Source: JAVBJV01 sp031546815
GTDB taxonomy: Bacteria; Pseudomonadota; Alphaproteobacteria; Acetobacterales; Acetobacteraceae
Assembly: GCA_031546815.1 (NCBI GenBank)
Contig: JAVBJV010000021.1
Span: forward strand, 11,243-75,242
Direction: 5' to 3'
DNA length: 64,000 nucleotides
Part shown: positions 7,363 to 15,246 of the stretch, in pieces
How the letters are laid out: each line of letters starts with the position of its first letter
Position numbering within the stretch: position 1 is the stretch's first letter
Notes under the pieces: generated by a model
What the model saw: only the letters and a program-made list of their open reading frames with translations
Told to the model about the DNA's origin: nothing
The model's database searches: none
Made by a program: the position numbers and the translations under genes

Positions 7363-8244
7363 TTATTCTCCGGGGGCCGTTCTGGCGGGGGTAAGCCCCA
7401 GAAGACGCCCGATTTTACGGCGGGCGCGTTGCAGTTTGTCGGCGGTTTTGACCGGGTGGAACAGCTCGCCCTCGCCCAGCAGCGCGGGGGGGGACATAAG
7501 CATGGCGGGGCGATAGCGGAATGTGCCGGGCATCATGAATTCGTCCTCGGGCGTGTTCCGGTAAAACCGCCCCCGACGCACCAGCGGCACAAAGGCGCCC
7601 TGCCCGCCAATGTCTTCGATCTTCAACCCAGCATCGTGCAGAATGCTGGGCCAGGCGACTTCGTGATGGCCGCCCCATCCGGCGCGATAGGCCGCGTCGA
7701 TCGTCGCCAGCGCACGCGCCGAAACCCGATAGAATGGAAAGAATCCACGCAGACGCCGCACGTCGCGCTCAAGCTGCGCGGGGGTCTGCAAACCCTCCCA
7801 GTGATACCAGCCGGGATTCACTGCCACATCGTGCAGCGTGGTGCACAACAGGTCGGCGTCACTCTCGGCCAGCGCGTCGAACAGCACGCGCCAGTTGCCG
7901 GAGAACCGCACATCGAATTCGGCCACCCATATGTGCTGGCACTGCGGGTGTTGCTGCGCGAAGGCCAGCACCGGCAGGTCGCAGTTGCCGGGCATCAGGG
8001 CCCAGTCCTCACCCGCTGTTTTGGCCGGATACGGCAGATTCAGCATCGCACGTCTGCCATAGGTGATGCGCGGAATCCCGAAGCCGGTTTCGTGTGCAGC
8101 CTCGGTCCTGCTGTCCGCTGCATCGGCATAACGCAGCACATACAGATCGGCCCAACCGGCAACCGCCCGCGCCAGTTGCTGCGCAAGGCGGCGATCGAAC
8201 CAGTTCATCTCGTGTGCGAAGAGCAGAAAGGCGCTGCGGGTCAT
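7363..8244 (-). CDS. Glycosyltransferase-like protein of unknown function
   Basis: About 293 residues; I do not recognise a characterised family with certainty. The pattern HIWVAEFDVRFSGNW near residue 110, followed by a second acidic stretch (DADLLCTTLHD), resembles the nucleotide-sugar site of GT-A-fold proteins of the DUF3405/DUF6492 type, so a sugar-transfer role is an inference. No signal peptide or membrane span is seen. The ATG at 8244 is adopted; an in-frame TTG at 8262 has a better placed GGAGG about ten bases upstream and is a real alternative. It is divergent from the methyltransferase at 8335. Confidence 0.75.
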   Translation of the reverse strand: MTRSAFLLFAHEMNWFDRRLAQQLARAVAGWADLYVLRYADAADSRTEAAHETGFGIPRITYGRRAMLNLPYPAKTAGEDWALMPGNCDLPVLAFAQQHPQCQHIWVAEFDVRFSGNWRVLFDALAESDADLLCTTLHDVAVNPGWYHWEGLQTPAQLERDVRRLRGFFPFYRVSARALATIDAAYRAGWGGHHEVAWPSILHDAGLKIEDIGGQGAFVPLVRRGRFYRNTPEDEFMMPGTFRYRPAMLMSPPALLGEGELFHPVKTADKLQRARRKIGRLLGLTPARTAPGE

Positions 8245-8334
8245 GGGATACAAGGCTGCCAAAAAATCCCGGCCTCCGCTATAAAACTACTACGCGAGAT
8301 TGTACGCGCCGCTTCGCCATGGTACACACCGCCC

Positions 8335-9531
8335 ATGCCCGCATTGACCCGGAACTTCATCGCGCATCTGCACGGCTTCGATGCATTCGGCACGCCGACG
8401 CAGGTGCTCGTCGATAACGGCATTCCATATTGGGTGAACGAGTTCTGGACCGCAGCGCAACGCAAGGCCCACGCGTTGCACGAGGTCAGCTATCGTGCCT
8501 GCTTCAAGCCGCAACTGCCCGCATTCTTCATCGCGCAGCTGACCACGCCGGGCGAGGCCGTCTACGACCCCTTCATGGGCCGCGGCACGACCCCGCTGGA
8601 GGCCGCATTGCTCGGGCGCAGGCCGATGGGGAACGATGTGAATCCGCTCTCCACCCTGTTGGTGCGACCGCGCTTAACCCCACCGGATATCACTGCCATC
8701 GAACAGCGTCTGCGCGGCATCGCGTGGGATACGGGCAAGATCACGCGCAAGGATCTGCTCGCGTTCTATCACCCCGACACGCTGCGCCAGATCGAGGCTC
8801 TGCGGACATTCCTGTTCACCCATGCGCCGATCGGCAACGCACAGCCCGATCCGGTCGATGACTGGATCCGCATGGCGGCGCTGAACCGGCTGGCCGGGCA
8901 TTCACCGGGTTTCTTTTCGGTCTACACGCTGCCCCCCAATCAGGCGGTGAGTATCGACTCGCAGCGCCGCATCAACGCCAGCCGCAACCAGACTCCGCCC
9001 GAACGCGACGTCGCCGCGCTGATCCTGCGCAAGAGCCGCGCCTTGCTGAAACACGGCACGCCACCAGCGCACGACGCAGCATTATTCTGCACCGGCCCCG
9101 CACACGCCACTCCGGCGATTGCCGATGCCAGTGTGGCACTGACGGTTACATCGCCACCGTTCCTCGACATCGTGCATTACGCCGACGACAACTGGCTGCG
9201 CGGCTGGTTCGCGGGCATCGACACTGCCACCGTCCCCATCGCCATGCACCGCACCGAAGCCGCCTGGACGCAGATGGTGCGCGACGTGCTGACCGAACTG
9301 GCCCGCATCACCCGCCCCGGCGGACATGTGGCGTTCGAGGTGGGCGAAGTCCGTCAGGGCCGCATCCGGCTGGAACGCAATGTCTGGCAGGCGGCGGAAG
9401 GTCTGCCGTTCGAACGGCTGGGCGTTATGGTAAATCAGCAGGACTTCACCAAGACCGCCAATTGCTGGGGCGTCGCCAACAACACGCGCGGCACCAACAG
9501 TAACCGCATCGTGCTGTTGCGGCGGCAATAA
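8335..9531 (+). CDS. Orphan site-specific DNA methyltransferase
   Basis: A 398-residue SAM-dependent methylase of the amino-methylating group (N4-cytosine or N6-adenine). The SAM-site motif is YDPFMGRGTTPLEAA at residues 77-91 and the catalytic TSPPF is at 272-276, so motif I precedes motif IV, unlike the beta class, where IV comes first. GNDVNPLS at 99-106 completes the SAM pocket. Only about 70 bases separate it from the divergent gene at 8244. No restriction endonuclease gene is adjacent, so it acts alone or with a distant partner. The ATG at 8335 has no clear ribosome-binding site. Confidence 0.85.
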   Translation: MPALTRNFIAHLHGFDAFGTPTQVLVDNGIPYWVNEFWTAAQRKAHALHEVSYRACFKPQLPAFFIAQLTTPGEAVYDPFMGRGTTPLEAALLGRRPMGNDVNPLSTLLVRPRLTPPDITAIEQRLRGIAWDTGKITRKDLLAFYHPDTLRQIEALRTFLFTHAPIGNAQPDPVDDWIRMAALNRLAGHSPGFFSVYTLPPNQAVSIDSQRRINASRNQTPPERDVAALILRKSRALLKHGTPPAHDAALFCTGPAHATPAIADASVALTVTSPPFLDIVHYADDNWLRGWFAGIDTATVPIAMHRTEAAWTQMVRDVLTELARITRPGGHVAFEVGEVRQGRIRLERNVWQAAEGLPFERLGVMVNQQDFTKTANCWGVANNTRGTNSNRIVLLRRQ

Positions 9532-9541
9532 GGTCGATCTA

Positions 9542-9565
9542 CCTTCACGCCAACTCACGTGAAGG
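9542..9565 (+). promoter_or_regulatory. Hairpin covering the amidohydrolase ribosome-binding site
   Basis: CCTTCACG (9542-9549) and CGTGAAGG (9558-9565) form a perfect eight-pair stem with an eight-base loop. The right arm contains the GAAGG that should serve as Shine-Dalgarno for the start at 9577. Folding would hide the site. It could also be a terminator remnant of the methyltransferase gene (stop at 9531), but no T run follows. Confidence 0.5.
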
Positions 9566-9576
9566 ACCCAGAGATC

Positions 9577-10812
9577 TTGACCAGCTTCATCTTCGAAAAC
9601 GCCCGCATCGTCGACGGAACCGCCGAAGCCGCTACCGCCCCCATGCAGGTGCTGGTGGAAGGCGACACCATCCGCGAAGTCGGTGCGAATATTACCGGCT
9701 CGTCCGCCCAGCGCATCGACCTTGGCGGCCGCACGCTGATGCCGGGGCTGATCGACGCGCATGTGCATGTTGTTGCCTCGATGGCCAATCTGGGGCTGAA
9801 CGCCCAGCTGCCGGACGCCATCGTCACCGTGCGCGCGTTCAAGCTGATGGGCGAGATGATCCTGCGCGGCTTCACCACCGTGCGCGATGTCGGCGGCTGC
9901 ACGCATGCACTGGTTCGCGCCACACAGGAAGCACCCTGGCCCACGCCGCGCCTGAACATCTCGGGCAAGGCGCTGACGCAGACCGGCGGGCATTGCGATT
10001 ACCGCGGCCGCTTCATCGACACGCCCCCCATCAAGCACGGCTTCCCGCTGGGCGCGATGGGCCGCACCTGCGACGGGGTGGACGAAGTGCGCCGCGCCGT
10101 GCGCGAGGAAATGAAGGCCGGTGCGAACTTCATCAAGATCATGGCGAATGGCGGTGTTTCTTCCCCCACCGATCCGATTCACTTTCTGGGTTTCTCGCGC
10201 GAGGAACTGCTCGCCACGGTCGAGGAAGCCGAGAACGCGGGCACCTATGTCTCGGCGCATCTGTATACCGACAAGGCGATCCGCCGCGCGGTGGAATGTG
10301 GCGTGCATTCGCTGGAACACTGCAACCTGATCCAGTCCGAGACCGCCAGGTTCGCGGCCGACCAGGGCACATTCGCGGTGCCGACTCTGGTCACCTACGA
10401 CAAGTTGGCGAGCGACGGCGCGGCAATGGGTCTACCCGCTGATTCGATCGCCAAGATCGACACGGTGCGTCTGGCAGGGATGGAATCGCTTGCCATCATG
10501 CGCACGGCGGGCCTGCCGATGGCGTATGGCAGCGATCTGCTGGGCGGCATGCATGTGCACCAGTCGGAAGAATTCGTCATCCGCGGCCGCGCCCTGCCCG
10601 CGCACGAGGTGATCGGTTCGGCCACGCATGTTGCGGCGCGTCTGCTGCGCATGGAAGGCAAGATCGGCACCATCGCGCCGGGTGCGTTCGCTGATATGAT
10701 CGTGGTGGATGGCGACCCGCTGAAGGACCTGTCGCTGCTGACCGGACAGGGCGCGCATATGCCTGTCATCATGCAGGGCGGCAAGTTCGTGAAGGGCAAC
10801 GCCCGGTTCTGA
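9577..10812 (+). CDS. Metal-dependent amidohydrolase family protein
   Basis: A 411-residue enzyme of the amidohydrolase superfamily (imidazolonepropionase/prolidase-like branch). The metal-binding PGLIDAHVHVV strand is near residue 58-68; YVSAHLYTD and VHSLEHC supply later histidines, and MAYGSDLLGG the final aspartate. Substrate is not evident; relatives hydrolyse cyclic amides, N-acyl amino acids or Xaa-Pro dipeptides. I prefer the TTG start at 9577, which has GAAGGA about ten bases upstream and begins right at the conserved FIFENARIVDG; a GTG at 9559 is also in frame but lies inside the hairpin. A strong terminator follows. Confidence 0.85.
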   Translation: MTSFIFENARIVDGTAEAATAPMQVLVEGDTIREVGANITGSSAQRIDLGGRTLMPGLIDAHVHVVASMANLGLNAQLPDAIVTVRAFKLMGEMILRGFTTVRDVGGCTHALVRATQEAPWPTPRLNISGKALTQTGGHCDYRGRFIDTPPIKHGFPLGAMGRTCDGVDEVRRAVREEMKAGANFIKIMANGGVSSPTDPIHFLGFSREELLATVEEAENAGTYVSAHLYTDKAIRRAVECGVHSLEHCNLIQSETARFAADQGTFAVPTLVTYDKLASDGAAMGLPADSIAKIDTVRLAGMESLAIMRTAGLPMAYGSDLLGGMHVHQSEEFVIRGRALPAHEVIGSATHVAARLLRMEGKIGTIAPGAFADMIVVDGDPLKDLSLLTGQGAHMPVIMQGGKFVKGNARF

Positions 10813-10819
10813 TAAGCAG

Positions 10820-10854
10820 CACAGCCGAGGGGGCTCACCCTCGGCTGTGTTGTT
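10820..10854 (+). terminator. Terminator of the amidohydrolase gene
   Basis: CACAGCCGAGGG pairs with CCCTCGGCTGTG (12 pairs) around a six-base loop, then TTGTTA follows. It directly precedes repeat R3, so the two structures together fill the gap between convergent genes. Confidence 0.8.
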
Positions 10855-10999
10855 AGGTGGGTCGATATTCAGTCCAGACCGAGTCGAAAATAGTGCTTAT
10901 CGAGACCCGGCGCGCAGCGGACTTTTGGGTCCGTGTGCACCGGAAGCGCAGAGAAGTGCTATTTGCAGACCGGTATGGGCTGAGTAGCGACCCACCTAA
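10853..10999 (+). repeat. Palindromic repeat element R3
   Basis: The arms TTAGGTGGGTCG (10853-10864) and CGACCCACCTAA (ending 10999) match perfectly; further inward the pairing continues with wobbles. The core hairpin is CGGAC/GTCCG. The right arm contains the TAG stop (10996-10998) of the minus-strand DUF1150 gene. With R5 it forms a subfamily in which the inner arm reads GAAAAT before GTGCTTATCGAG. Confidence 0.85.
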
Positions 11000-11223
11000 T
11001 GCAGCGCCACCGGCGCCATTTCGTGCTCGATGATCGCCATGACAGCCGCCTCGCGGTCCGGGGCGATGCCCAGATGGGTGCCGTCGGCGCCGAACACGCC
11101 CCAGGCGTCCTCGCCCTCCAGCGTGCGCACCGGGCGGGTATAGGCGACACCGCCAACCCCCAACCGCGCGAACGCAACGGCTGGCAGGCGCGGGCGGGCG
11201 CCGGGTGTGCTGTGATGTGCCAT
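10996..11223 (-). CDS. DUF1150 family protein
   Basis: A 75-residue protein of the DUF1150 family, found next to small heat-shock genes in alphaproteobacteria. The recognisable part is VAYTRPVRTLEGED, then AWGVFGADGTHLGIA and APDREAAV. Function is unknown. It begins four bases after the hsp20 stop, so the two are co-translated. Its TAG stop lies inside the outer arm of repeat R3, meaning the last codons and the element are physically joined. Confidence 0.85.
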   Translation of the reverse strand: MAHHSTPGARPRLPAVAFARLGVGGVAYTRPVRTLEGEDAWGVFGADGTHLGIAPDREAAVMAIIEHEMAPVALH

Positions 11224-11227
11224 GGTG

Positions 11228-11671
11228 TTACTCCTCGGTCCGGCCGTTGATGACCGGCTTGCTCCGAGGATTGATCTGGATCGACTTCACGCGGTTTTCC
11301 GGCAGCGGGCGTTTCAGGTCGATGTGCAGCAGGCCATGGTCCATCCAGGCGCCCGTCACGTCGATCCCTTCGGCCAGCACGAAGGCGCGCTGGAACTGCC
11401 GTGCCGCAATGCCGCGGTGCAGGAATACCCGGTTCTGCGTGTCGTCCACCTGCTTGCCGCGGATGACCAGCTGGTTGTCTTCCTGGGTGATCTGCAGGTC
11501 CTCCATCGAGAACCCGGCCACCGCCAGCGTAATCCGCAGCCCGTCCTGGCTGACCTGTTCGATGTTATAGGGCGGATACCCGTCGGACGAGGATTTCGCC
11601 GCCCGTTCGAGCATTTGTTCCAGATGGTCGAACCCCAGGAACATGGGGGATGTGAAAACACGCGTGGTCAT
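11228..11671 (-). CDS. Small heat-shock protein (Hsp20/IbpA family)
   Basis: This 147-residue chaperone holds unfolded proteins in oligomers until refolded by DnaK/ClpB. The alpha-crystallin domain spans about residues 35-125 (YPPYNIEQVSQDGLRITLAV at its start). IGVD-type C-terminal anchoring is represented by KSIQINPR. The ATG at 11671 has a perfect AGGAGG eight bases upstream, whereas the frame is open further upstream without support. Between them GGC-TTCG-GCC can form a tight tetraloop hairpin. A candidate RpoH promoter lies at 11733-11764. Confidence 0.93.
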   Translation of the reverse strand: MTTRVFTSPMFLGFDHLEQMLERAAKSSSDGYPPYNIEQVSQDGLRITLAVAGFSMEDLQITQEDNQLVIRGKQVDDTQNRVFLHRGIAARQFQRAFVLAEGIDVTGAWMDHGLLHIDLKRPLPENRVKSIQINPRSKPVINGRTEE

Positions 11672-11732
11672 GGCCGAAGCCTCCTCTGGCGAGCGAAGCG
11701 CAAACACCGGTGCCCGAAGCACACCGATGCCC

Positions 11733-11764
11733 CAAAGATGGGCAGTTCGCGCGTTTGTTGCAAG
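11733..11764 (-). promoter_or_regulatory. Candidate heat-shock (RpoH) promoter for hsp20
   Basis: On the minus strand CTTGCA (11759-11764) is followed after 16 bases by CCCATCTTTG (11733-11742). This fits the alphaproteobacterial sigma-32 pattern (CTTG..., then a C/T-rich -10 of the CYTATNTNNG type) with one mismatch in the -10. The leader to the ATG at 11671 would be about 55 bases. Confidence 0.5.
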
Positions 11765-11792
11765 AGGGCGCAAGGCAGCCTATTTCGGCAGC

Positions 11793-12320
11793 ATGAGCGA
11801 CGCAAAGCCCCTTCCCCTGGTTCTGGTTCCGGACCAGCGCCTGAAATCGAAAACCCGCCCTGTCACCCCGGCCGACACGGCCAAGGTGGGGGCACTGATC
11901 CCGCGCATGTTCGCGACCATGTACAAGGCCCCCGGCATCGGTCTGGCCGCGCCACAGGTGGGCGAATTGCTGCGTCTGGCGATCGTGGATCTGATGCCCG
12001 ACGAACAGCCCGACCCGATCGTGCTGATCAACCCCGAGATCGTCGCCCGTTCCGAGGAACTGGCCACGCGCGAGGAGGGCTGCCTGTCGATCCCCGGCCA
12101 GTATGCCGAGGTGACCCGCCCCGCCCGCGTGAAGGTGCGCTATCTGGATCAGGGTGGCGCGAAGAAGGAGATCGAGGCAGACGGCCTGCTCTCGGCCTGT
12201 CTGCAGCACGAGATCGACCATCTGGATGGCGTGCTGTTCATCGATTATCTGACCACGCTGAAGCGCAACATGCTGCTGCGCAAACTCGCCAAGGATATGA
12301 AATCGAAGGCGCGCGACTGA
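11793..12320 (+). CDS. def: Peptide deformylase
   Basis: The enzyme removes the formyl group from the N-terminal methionine of new proteins, using an Fe2+ or Zn2+ ion. All three motifs are present in the 175-residue product: GIGLAAPQVG near residue 49, EGCLSIPG near 95 and QHEIDHLDG near 138; the Cys and two His hold the metal. It is divergent from hsp20 and heads a def-fmt-truA operon: its TGA overlaps the ATG of fmt by one base. The ATG at 11793 gives the family's usual N-terminus. Confidence 0.95.
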   Translation: MSDAKPLPLVLVPDQRLKSKTRPVTPADTAKVGALIPRMFATMYKAPGIGLAAPQVGELLRLAIVDLMPDEQPDPIVLINPEIVARSEELATREEGCLSIPGQYAEVTRPARVKVRYLDQGGAKKEIEADGLLSACLQHEIDHLDGVLFIDYLTTLKRNMLLRKLAKDMKSKARD

Positions 12321-13225
12321 TGCGCATCGCGTTCATGGGTACGCCGGAATTCTCGGTCGCCGCGCTGCGGGCGTTGCACGCGGCAGGGCACGAGATTGTG
12401 GTGGTGTATTCGCAGCCGCCGCGTCCCGCGGGGCGCGGCAAGCAGATGCGCCCCTCGCCCGTGCAGATGGCGGCGGAAGAACTGGGTATCCCCGTGCGCA
12501 CCCCCACGCGACTGCGCACCAATGCCGAGGAACACGCCTTCTTCGCCGGCTTGAATCTGGATGCGGCGGTGGTGGCCGCATACGGTCTGCTGCTGCCCAC
12601 GCCGATGCTGAATGCGCCGAAGCGCGGGTGCCTGAACATCCATGCCTCGCTGTTGCCGCGCTGGCGCGGGGCGGCCCCCATCCAGGCGGCGATTCTGGCG
12701 GGCGACACGGAAAGCGGCGTCACCATCATGCGGATGGATGAAGGTCTGGACACCGGCCCGATGCTGCTGGCCGAACGCACGCCGATTACCGCCCAAACCA
12801 CGGCGTCCACCCTGCACGACGCACTGTCCGAGATTGGCGCACGGCTGATCCTGCGCGCGTTGGCGGAAAACCCGCCCGCCGTGCCGCAGCCCGAGGCTGG
12901 CGTCACTCATGTCGCCAAGCTCAGCAAGGACGACGCGCATCTGGATTTCACGCAGGACGCCGTGTCGCTTGAACGCCGCATCCGCGCGCTGAACCCGTGG
13001 CCGGGCACGTTCTGCCTGTATCAGGGCGAGGCGCTGCGTATTCTGTCGGCTGATGTCGTGCAGGCCACCGGCACGCCGGGCACGGTACTGAACGACCGCC
13101 TGACCATCGCGTGCGGCAAGGGTGCATTGCGCCCCACCCGCGTGCAGCGCGCCGGGCGCGGCGCTATGGAGACCGACGCGTTGTTGCGCGGCTTTGCAAT
13201 CCCAGCCGGAAGTCACCTGACCTGA
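12320..13225 (+). CDS. fmt: Methionyl-tRNA formyltransferase
   Basis: It formylates initiator Met-tRNA using 10-formyl-tetrahydrofolate, the step that Def later undoes. The 301-residue protein starts with MRIAFMGTPEFSVAAL; the folate-site motif NIHASLLPRWRGAAPIQ (Asn, His and the later Asp of GVTIMRMDEGLDTG are catalytic) sits at about residues 110-150. A C-terminal OB-fold anticodon-binding domain follows from about 205. Both ends overlap neighbours by one base (TGATG), so def, fmt and truA are translationally coupled. Confidence 0.96.
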   Translation: MRIAFMGTPEFSVAALRALHAAGHEIVVVYSQPPRPAGRGKQMRPSPVQMAAEELGIPVRTPTRLRTNAEEHAFFAGLNLDAAVVAAYGLLLPTPMLNAPKRGCLNIHASLLPRWRGAAPIQAAILAGDTESGVTIMRMDEGLDTGPMLLAERTPITAQTTASTLHDALSEIGARLILRALAENPPAVPQPEAGVTHVAKLSKDDAHLDFTQDAVSLERRIRALNPWPGTFCLYQGEALRILSADVVQATGTPGTVLNDRLTIACGKGALRPTRVQRAGRGAMETDALLRGFAIPAGSHLT

Positions 13226-13992
13226 TGTATCAATACGCGCTTCTGATCGAATACCACGGCGGCGGCTTTGTCGGCTGGCAGTGGCAGCAGGATGGTGTGT
13301 CCGTGCAGGGCGCGCTGGAAGACGCCGCCAGCAAGCTCGCCCAGAACGAGGCCCCCACCGCCGTTGCCGCTGGGCGCACCGATGCGGGTGTGCATGCGGA
13401 AGCGCAGGCCGTGATGCTGGAGCTGGACCGCAACTTGCCGCCCGGCAAGCTGCGCGATGCGCTGAACTTCCATCTGCGCCCGCATTTGATTTCCGTGCGC
13501 GCCGCGATGATCGCACCTGACGACTGGCACCCGCGTTTTTCGGCAACCGGACGCGCGTATCGTTACCGCATCCTGAACCGCCCCGCCCCGCCCGCAATGG
13601 ACGCCGGGCTGGTCTGGCACCTGCATCACGAACTGGATGCCGATGCCATGCATCAGGCCGCACAGGTTCTTGTCGGGCAGCACGATTTCACATCGTTCCG
13701 TGCTTCATCGTGCCAGGCGAAAAGCCCCGTGAAAACGCTGTCCCGGCTGGATGTGATGCGTATAGCGGACGAGATTGTCATCCGTGCCGAAGCGCCGTCT
13801 TTCCTGCATCATCAGGTGCGCAATCTGGTCGGCACGCTGAAGCTGGTGGGCGAGGGCAAATGGAACGCCCAGCGCGTGGCCGATGCGCTCGCCGCCCGCG
13901 ACCGCGCCGCCGCCGGCCCGACGGCACCACCCGAAGGGTTGGCGCTGGTCAGCGTGACGTATGATCCGCCGATAAACTGGGATTTTACCTAA
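13225..13992 (+). CDS. truA: tRNA pseudouridine(38-40) synthase
   Basis: TruA converts uridines 38-40 in the tRNA anticodon stem to pseudouridine. The 255-residue product has the catalytic aspartate in the AAGRTDAGVHA motif near residue 51-57 and the second conserved block SFLHHQVRNLVGTL near 192. It is the last gene of the def-fmt-truA unit. Its TAA overlaps, tail to tail, the stop of the minus-strand membrane protein gene ending at 13989, leaving no room for a separate terminator. Confidence 0.95.
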   Translation: MYQYALLIEYHGGGFVGWQWQQDGVSVQGALEDAASKLAQNEAPTAVAAGRTDAGVHAEAQAVMLELDRNLPPGKLRDALNFHLRPHLISVRAAMIAPDDWHPRFSATGRAYRYRILNRPAPPAMDAGLVWHLHHELDADAMHQAAQVLVGQHDFTSFRASSCQAKSPVKTLSRLDVMRIADEIVIRAEAPSFLHHQVRNLVGTLKLVGEGKWNAQRVADALAARDRAAAGPTAPPEGLALVSVTYDPPINWDFT

Positions 13993-14582
13993 GTCGCGGC
14001 CTGCACAGCAGCCTTCAGGATCGTCTGGGTAACACTGCTGATAAACAGGCTGACGATCATTTCCAGCCCGATGAACGCCGCCGCCCGCACGCCCGGAATC
14101 CCCAGCCCCTCGGCCGCGATGCGCCACGACATGAACAGCACGGCCACCACCATGGCCACATCCAGCAGGGTTTCCACCTGCACAGGCAGCCCCATCTGTT
14201 CGGGCAGGCCACCGGCCAGCAGCACCAGGAACTGGAACAGGTTCAGCCAGTTCCACAGCACGATGTAGCGCAGCCAGTATTTCTGCGCCCCCATGGCGAT
14301 GGCCAGTTGCAGCGACAGCAGCGCATAGCCGAACCACGCCAGCACATGCCCGACCACCACGATGGAAAAATAGACCGGCAGACCGATCTTGCCTTCCGGG
14401 TCGAAGTAATTCCACTGCAACCCGCCCAGCACGAACGCCAGCGGCAGGCACACCAGCACTGCCACAAACGACCGCCACGCAACATCATGATCGGCTGGCA
14501 CCGGCTGCGCACTGTCGGGGATGCCGCGCAGGATGCGCGACACGCTCAGTATCCCCTGCGATATTTCCTGCGACAGCGACAT
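13989..14582 (-). CDS. Membrane protein of unknown function, dap cluster
   Basis: A 197-residue protein with an N-terminal soluble part of about 35 residues and four or five hydrophobic helices (about 38-58, 70-95, 105-127, 138-158 and 165-190). I do not recognise a family with certainty; the layout recalls YIP1-type proteins. It follows the 218-residue membrane protein by seven bases and so belongs to the dapD-dapE transcript. Nothing links it chemically to lysine or diaminopimelate synthesis. Confidence 0.75.
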   Translation of the reverse strand: MSLSQEISQGILSVSRILRGIPDSAQPVPADHDVAWRSFVAVLVCLPLAFVLGGLQWNYFDPEGKIGLPVYFSIVVVGHVLAWFGYALLSLQLAIAMGAQKYWLRYIVLWNWLNLFQFLVLLAGGLPEQMGLPVQVETLLDVAMVVAVLFMSWRIAAEGLGIPGVRAAAFIGLEMIVSLFISSVTQTILKAAVQAAT

Positions 14583-14589
14583 GGGCGCC

Positions 14590-15246
14590 CTACAACGCCC
14601 CCAGCAGACGCGGGAACATCATCACAAGTCCAGTCCCGACATTGGCCGCAATGGCCAACAACGCCGCCTGCCTGCCCTCGGCCCGCAGCGCGTGGCGCGC
14701 CAGAAACCACTGCAGCCACAGCATATAGACAAAAGACAGAAGCATCAGCGGCTGCATGATCGCCATGATGCTGGCCGTCAGTTCGTCGCCCAGCACGTCC
14801 CCGCTGGTAACGGTTGGTCCTCCGGCCTCCACGGCCCGCTGGGAGAGGGTGTCATAATCCAGGTCACCCACCGCATAGGTGACGACCAGAACCATCACCA
14901 CACCCAGCAGCAGGCCCATCACCCACTGGGTCCACAGAAACGCTGCGGCATAACGGCACCAGTTCCCCACCAGCCCCAGACGTTCGGACAGAAAGTGCAC
15001 AATGATCAGCGGGGTAACCAGCACGCAGAACATCACCACCACCCACGCCAGCGCCGCCATCACCTGCCCCTGCAACAGCAGCAGCGAACACATCACCGCG
15101 GCCAGCCAGGCATAGGGTTTGAACCCGCTCATCACGTCCTGTGGCGTGTTGGCAAACGCCGCCAGCCCGGCCACACGGCCACACAGCAGTATGAACGCGC
15201 CACGCATACGCCCCATCGGGCGGGTTGATTCCGGCACAGGATTCAC
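14590..15246 (-). CDS. Membrane protein of unknown function coupled to dapE
   Basis: A 218-residue protein with about five hydrophobic helices and a polar loop near residues 125-160 (DLDYDTLSQRAVEAGG). It could be a YIP1-like protein. The GTG start at 15246 overlaps the dapE TGA by four bases (GTGA), which marks translational coupling. With the next gene it forms a pair of small polytopic proteins of similar size and hydropathy, perhaps a two-part complex or old duplicates; that is inference. Confidence 0.75.
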   Translation of the reverse strand: MNPVPESTRPMGRMRGAFILLCGRVAGLAAFANTPQDVMSGFKPYAWLAAVMCSLLLLQGQVMAALAWVVVMFCVLVTPLIIVHFLSERLGLVGNWCRYAAAFLWTQWVMGLLLGVVMVLVVTYAVGDLDYDTLSQRAVEAGGPTVTSGDVLGDELTASIMAIMQPLMLLSFVYMLWLQWFLARHALRAEGRQAALLAIAANVGTGLVMMFPRLLGAL

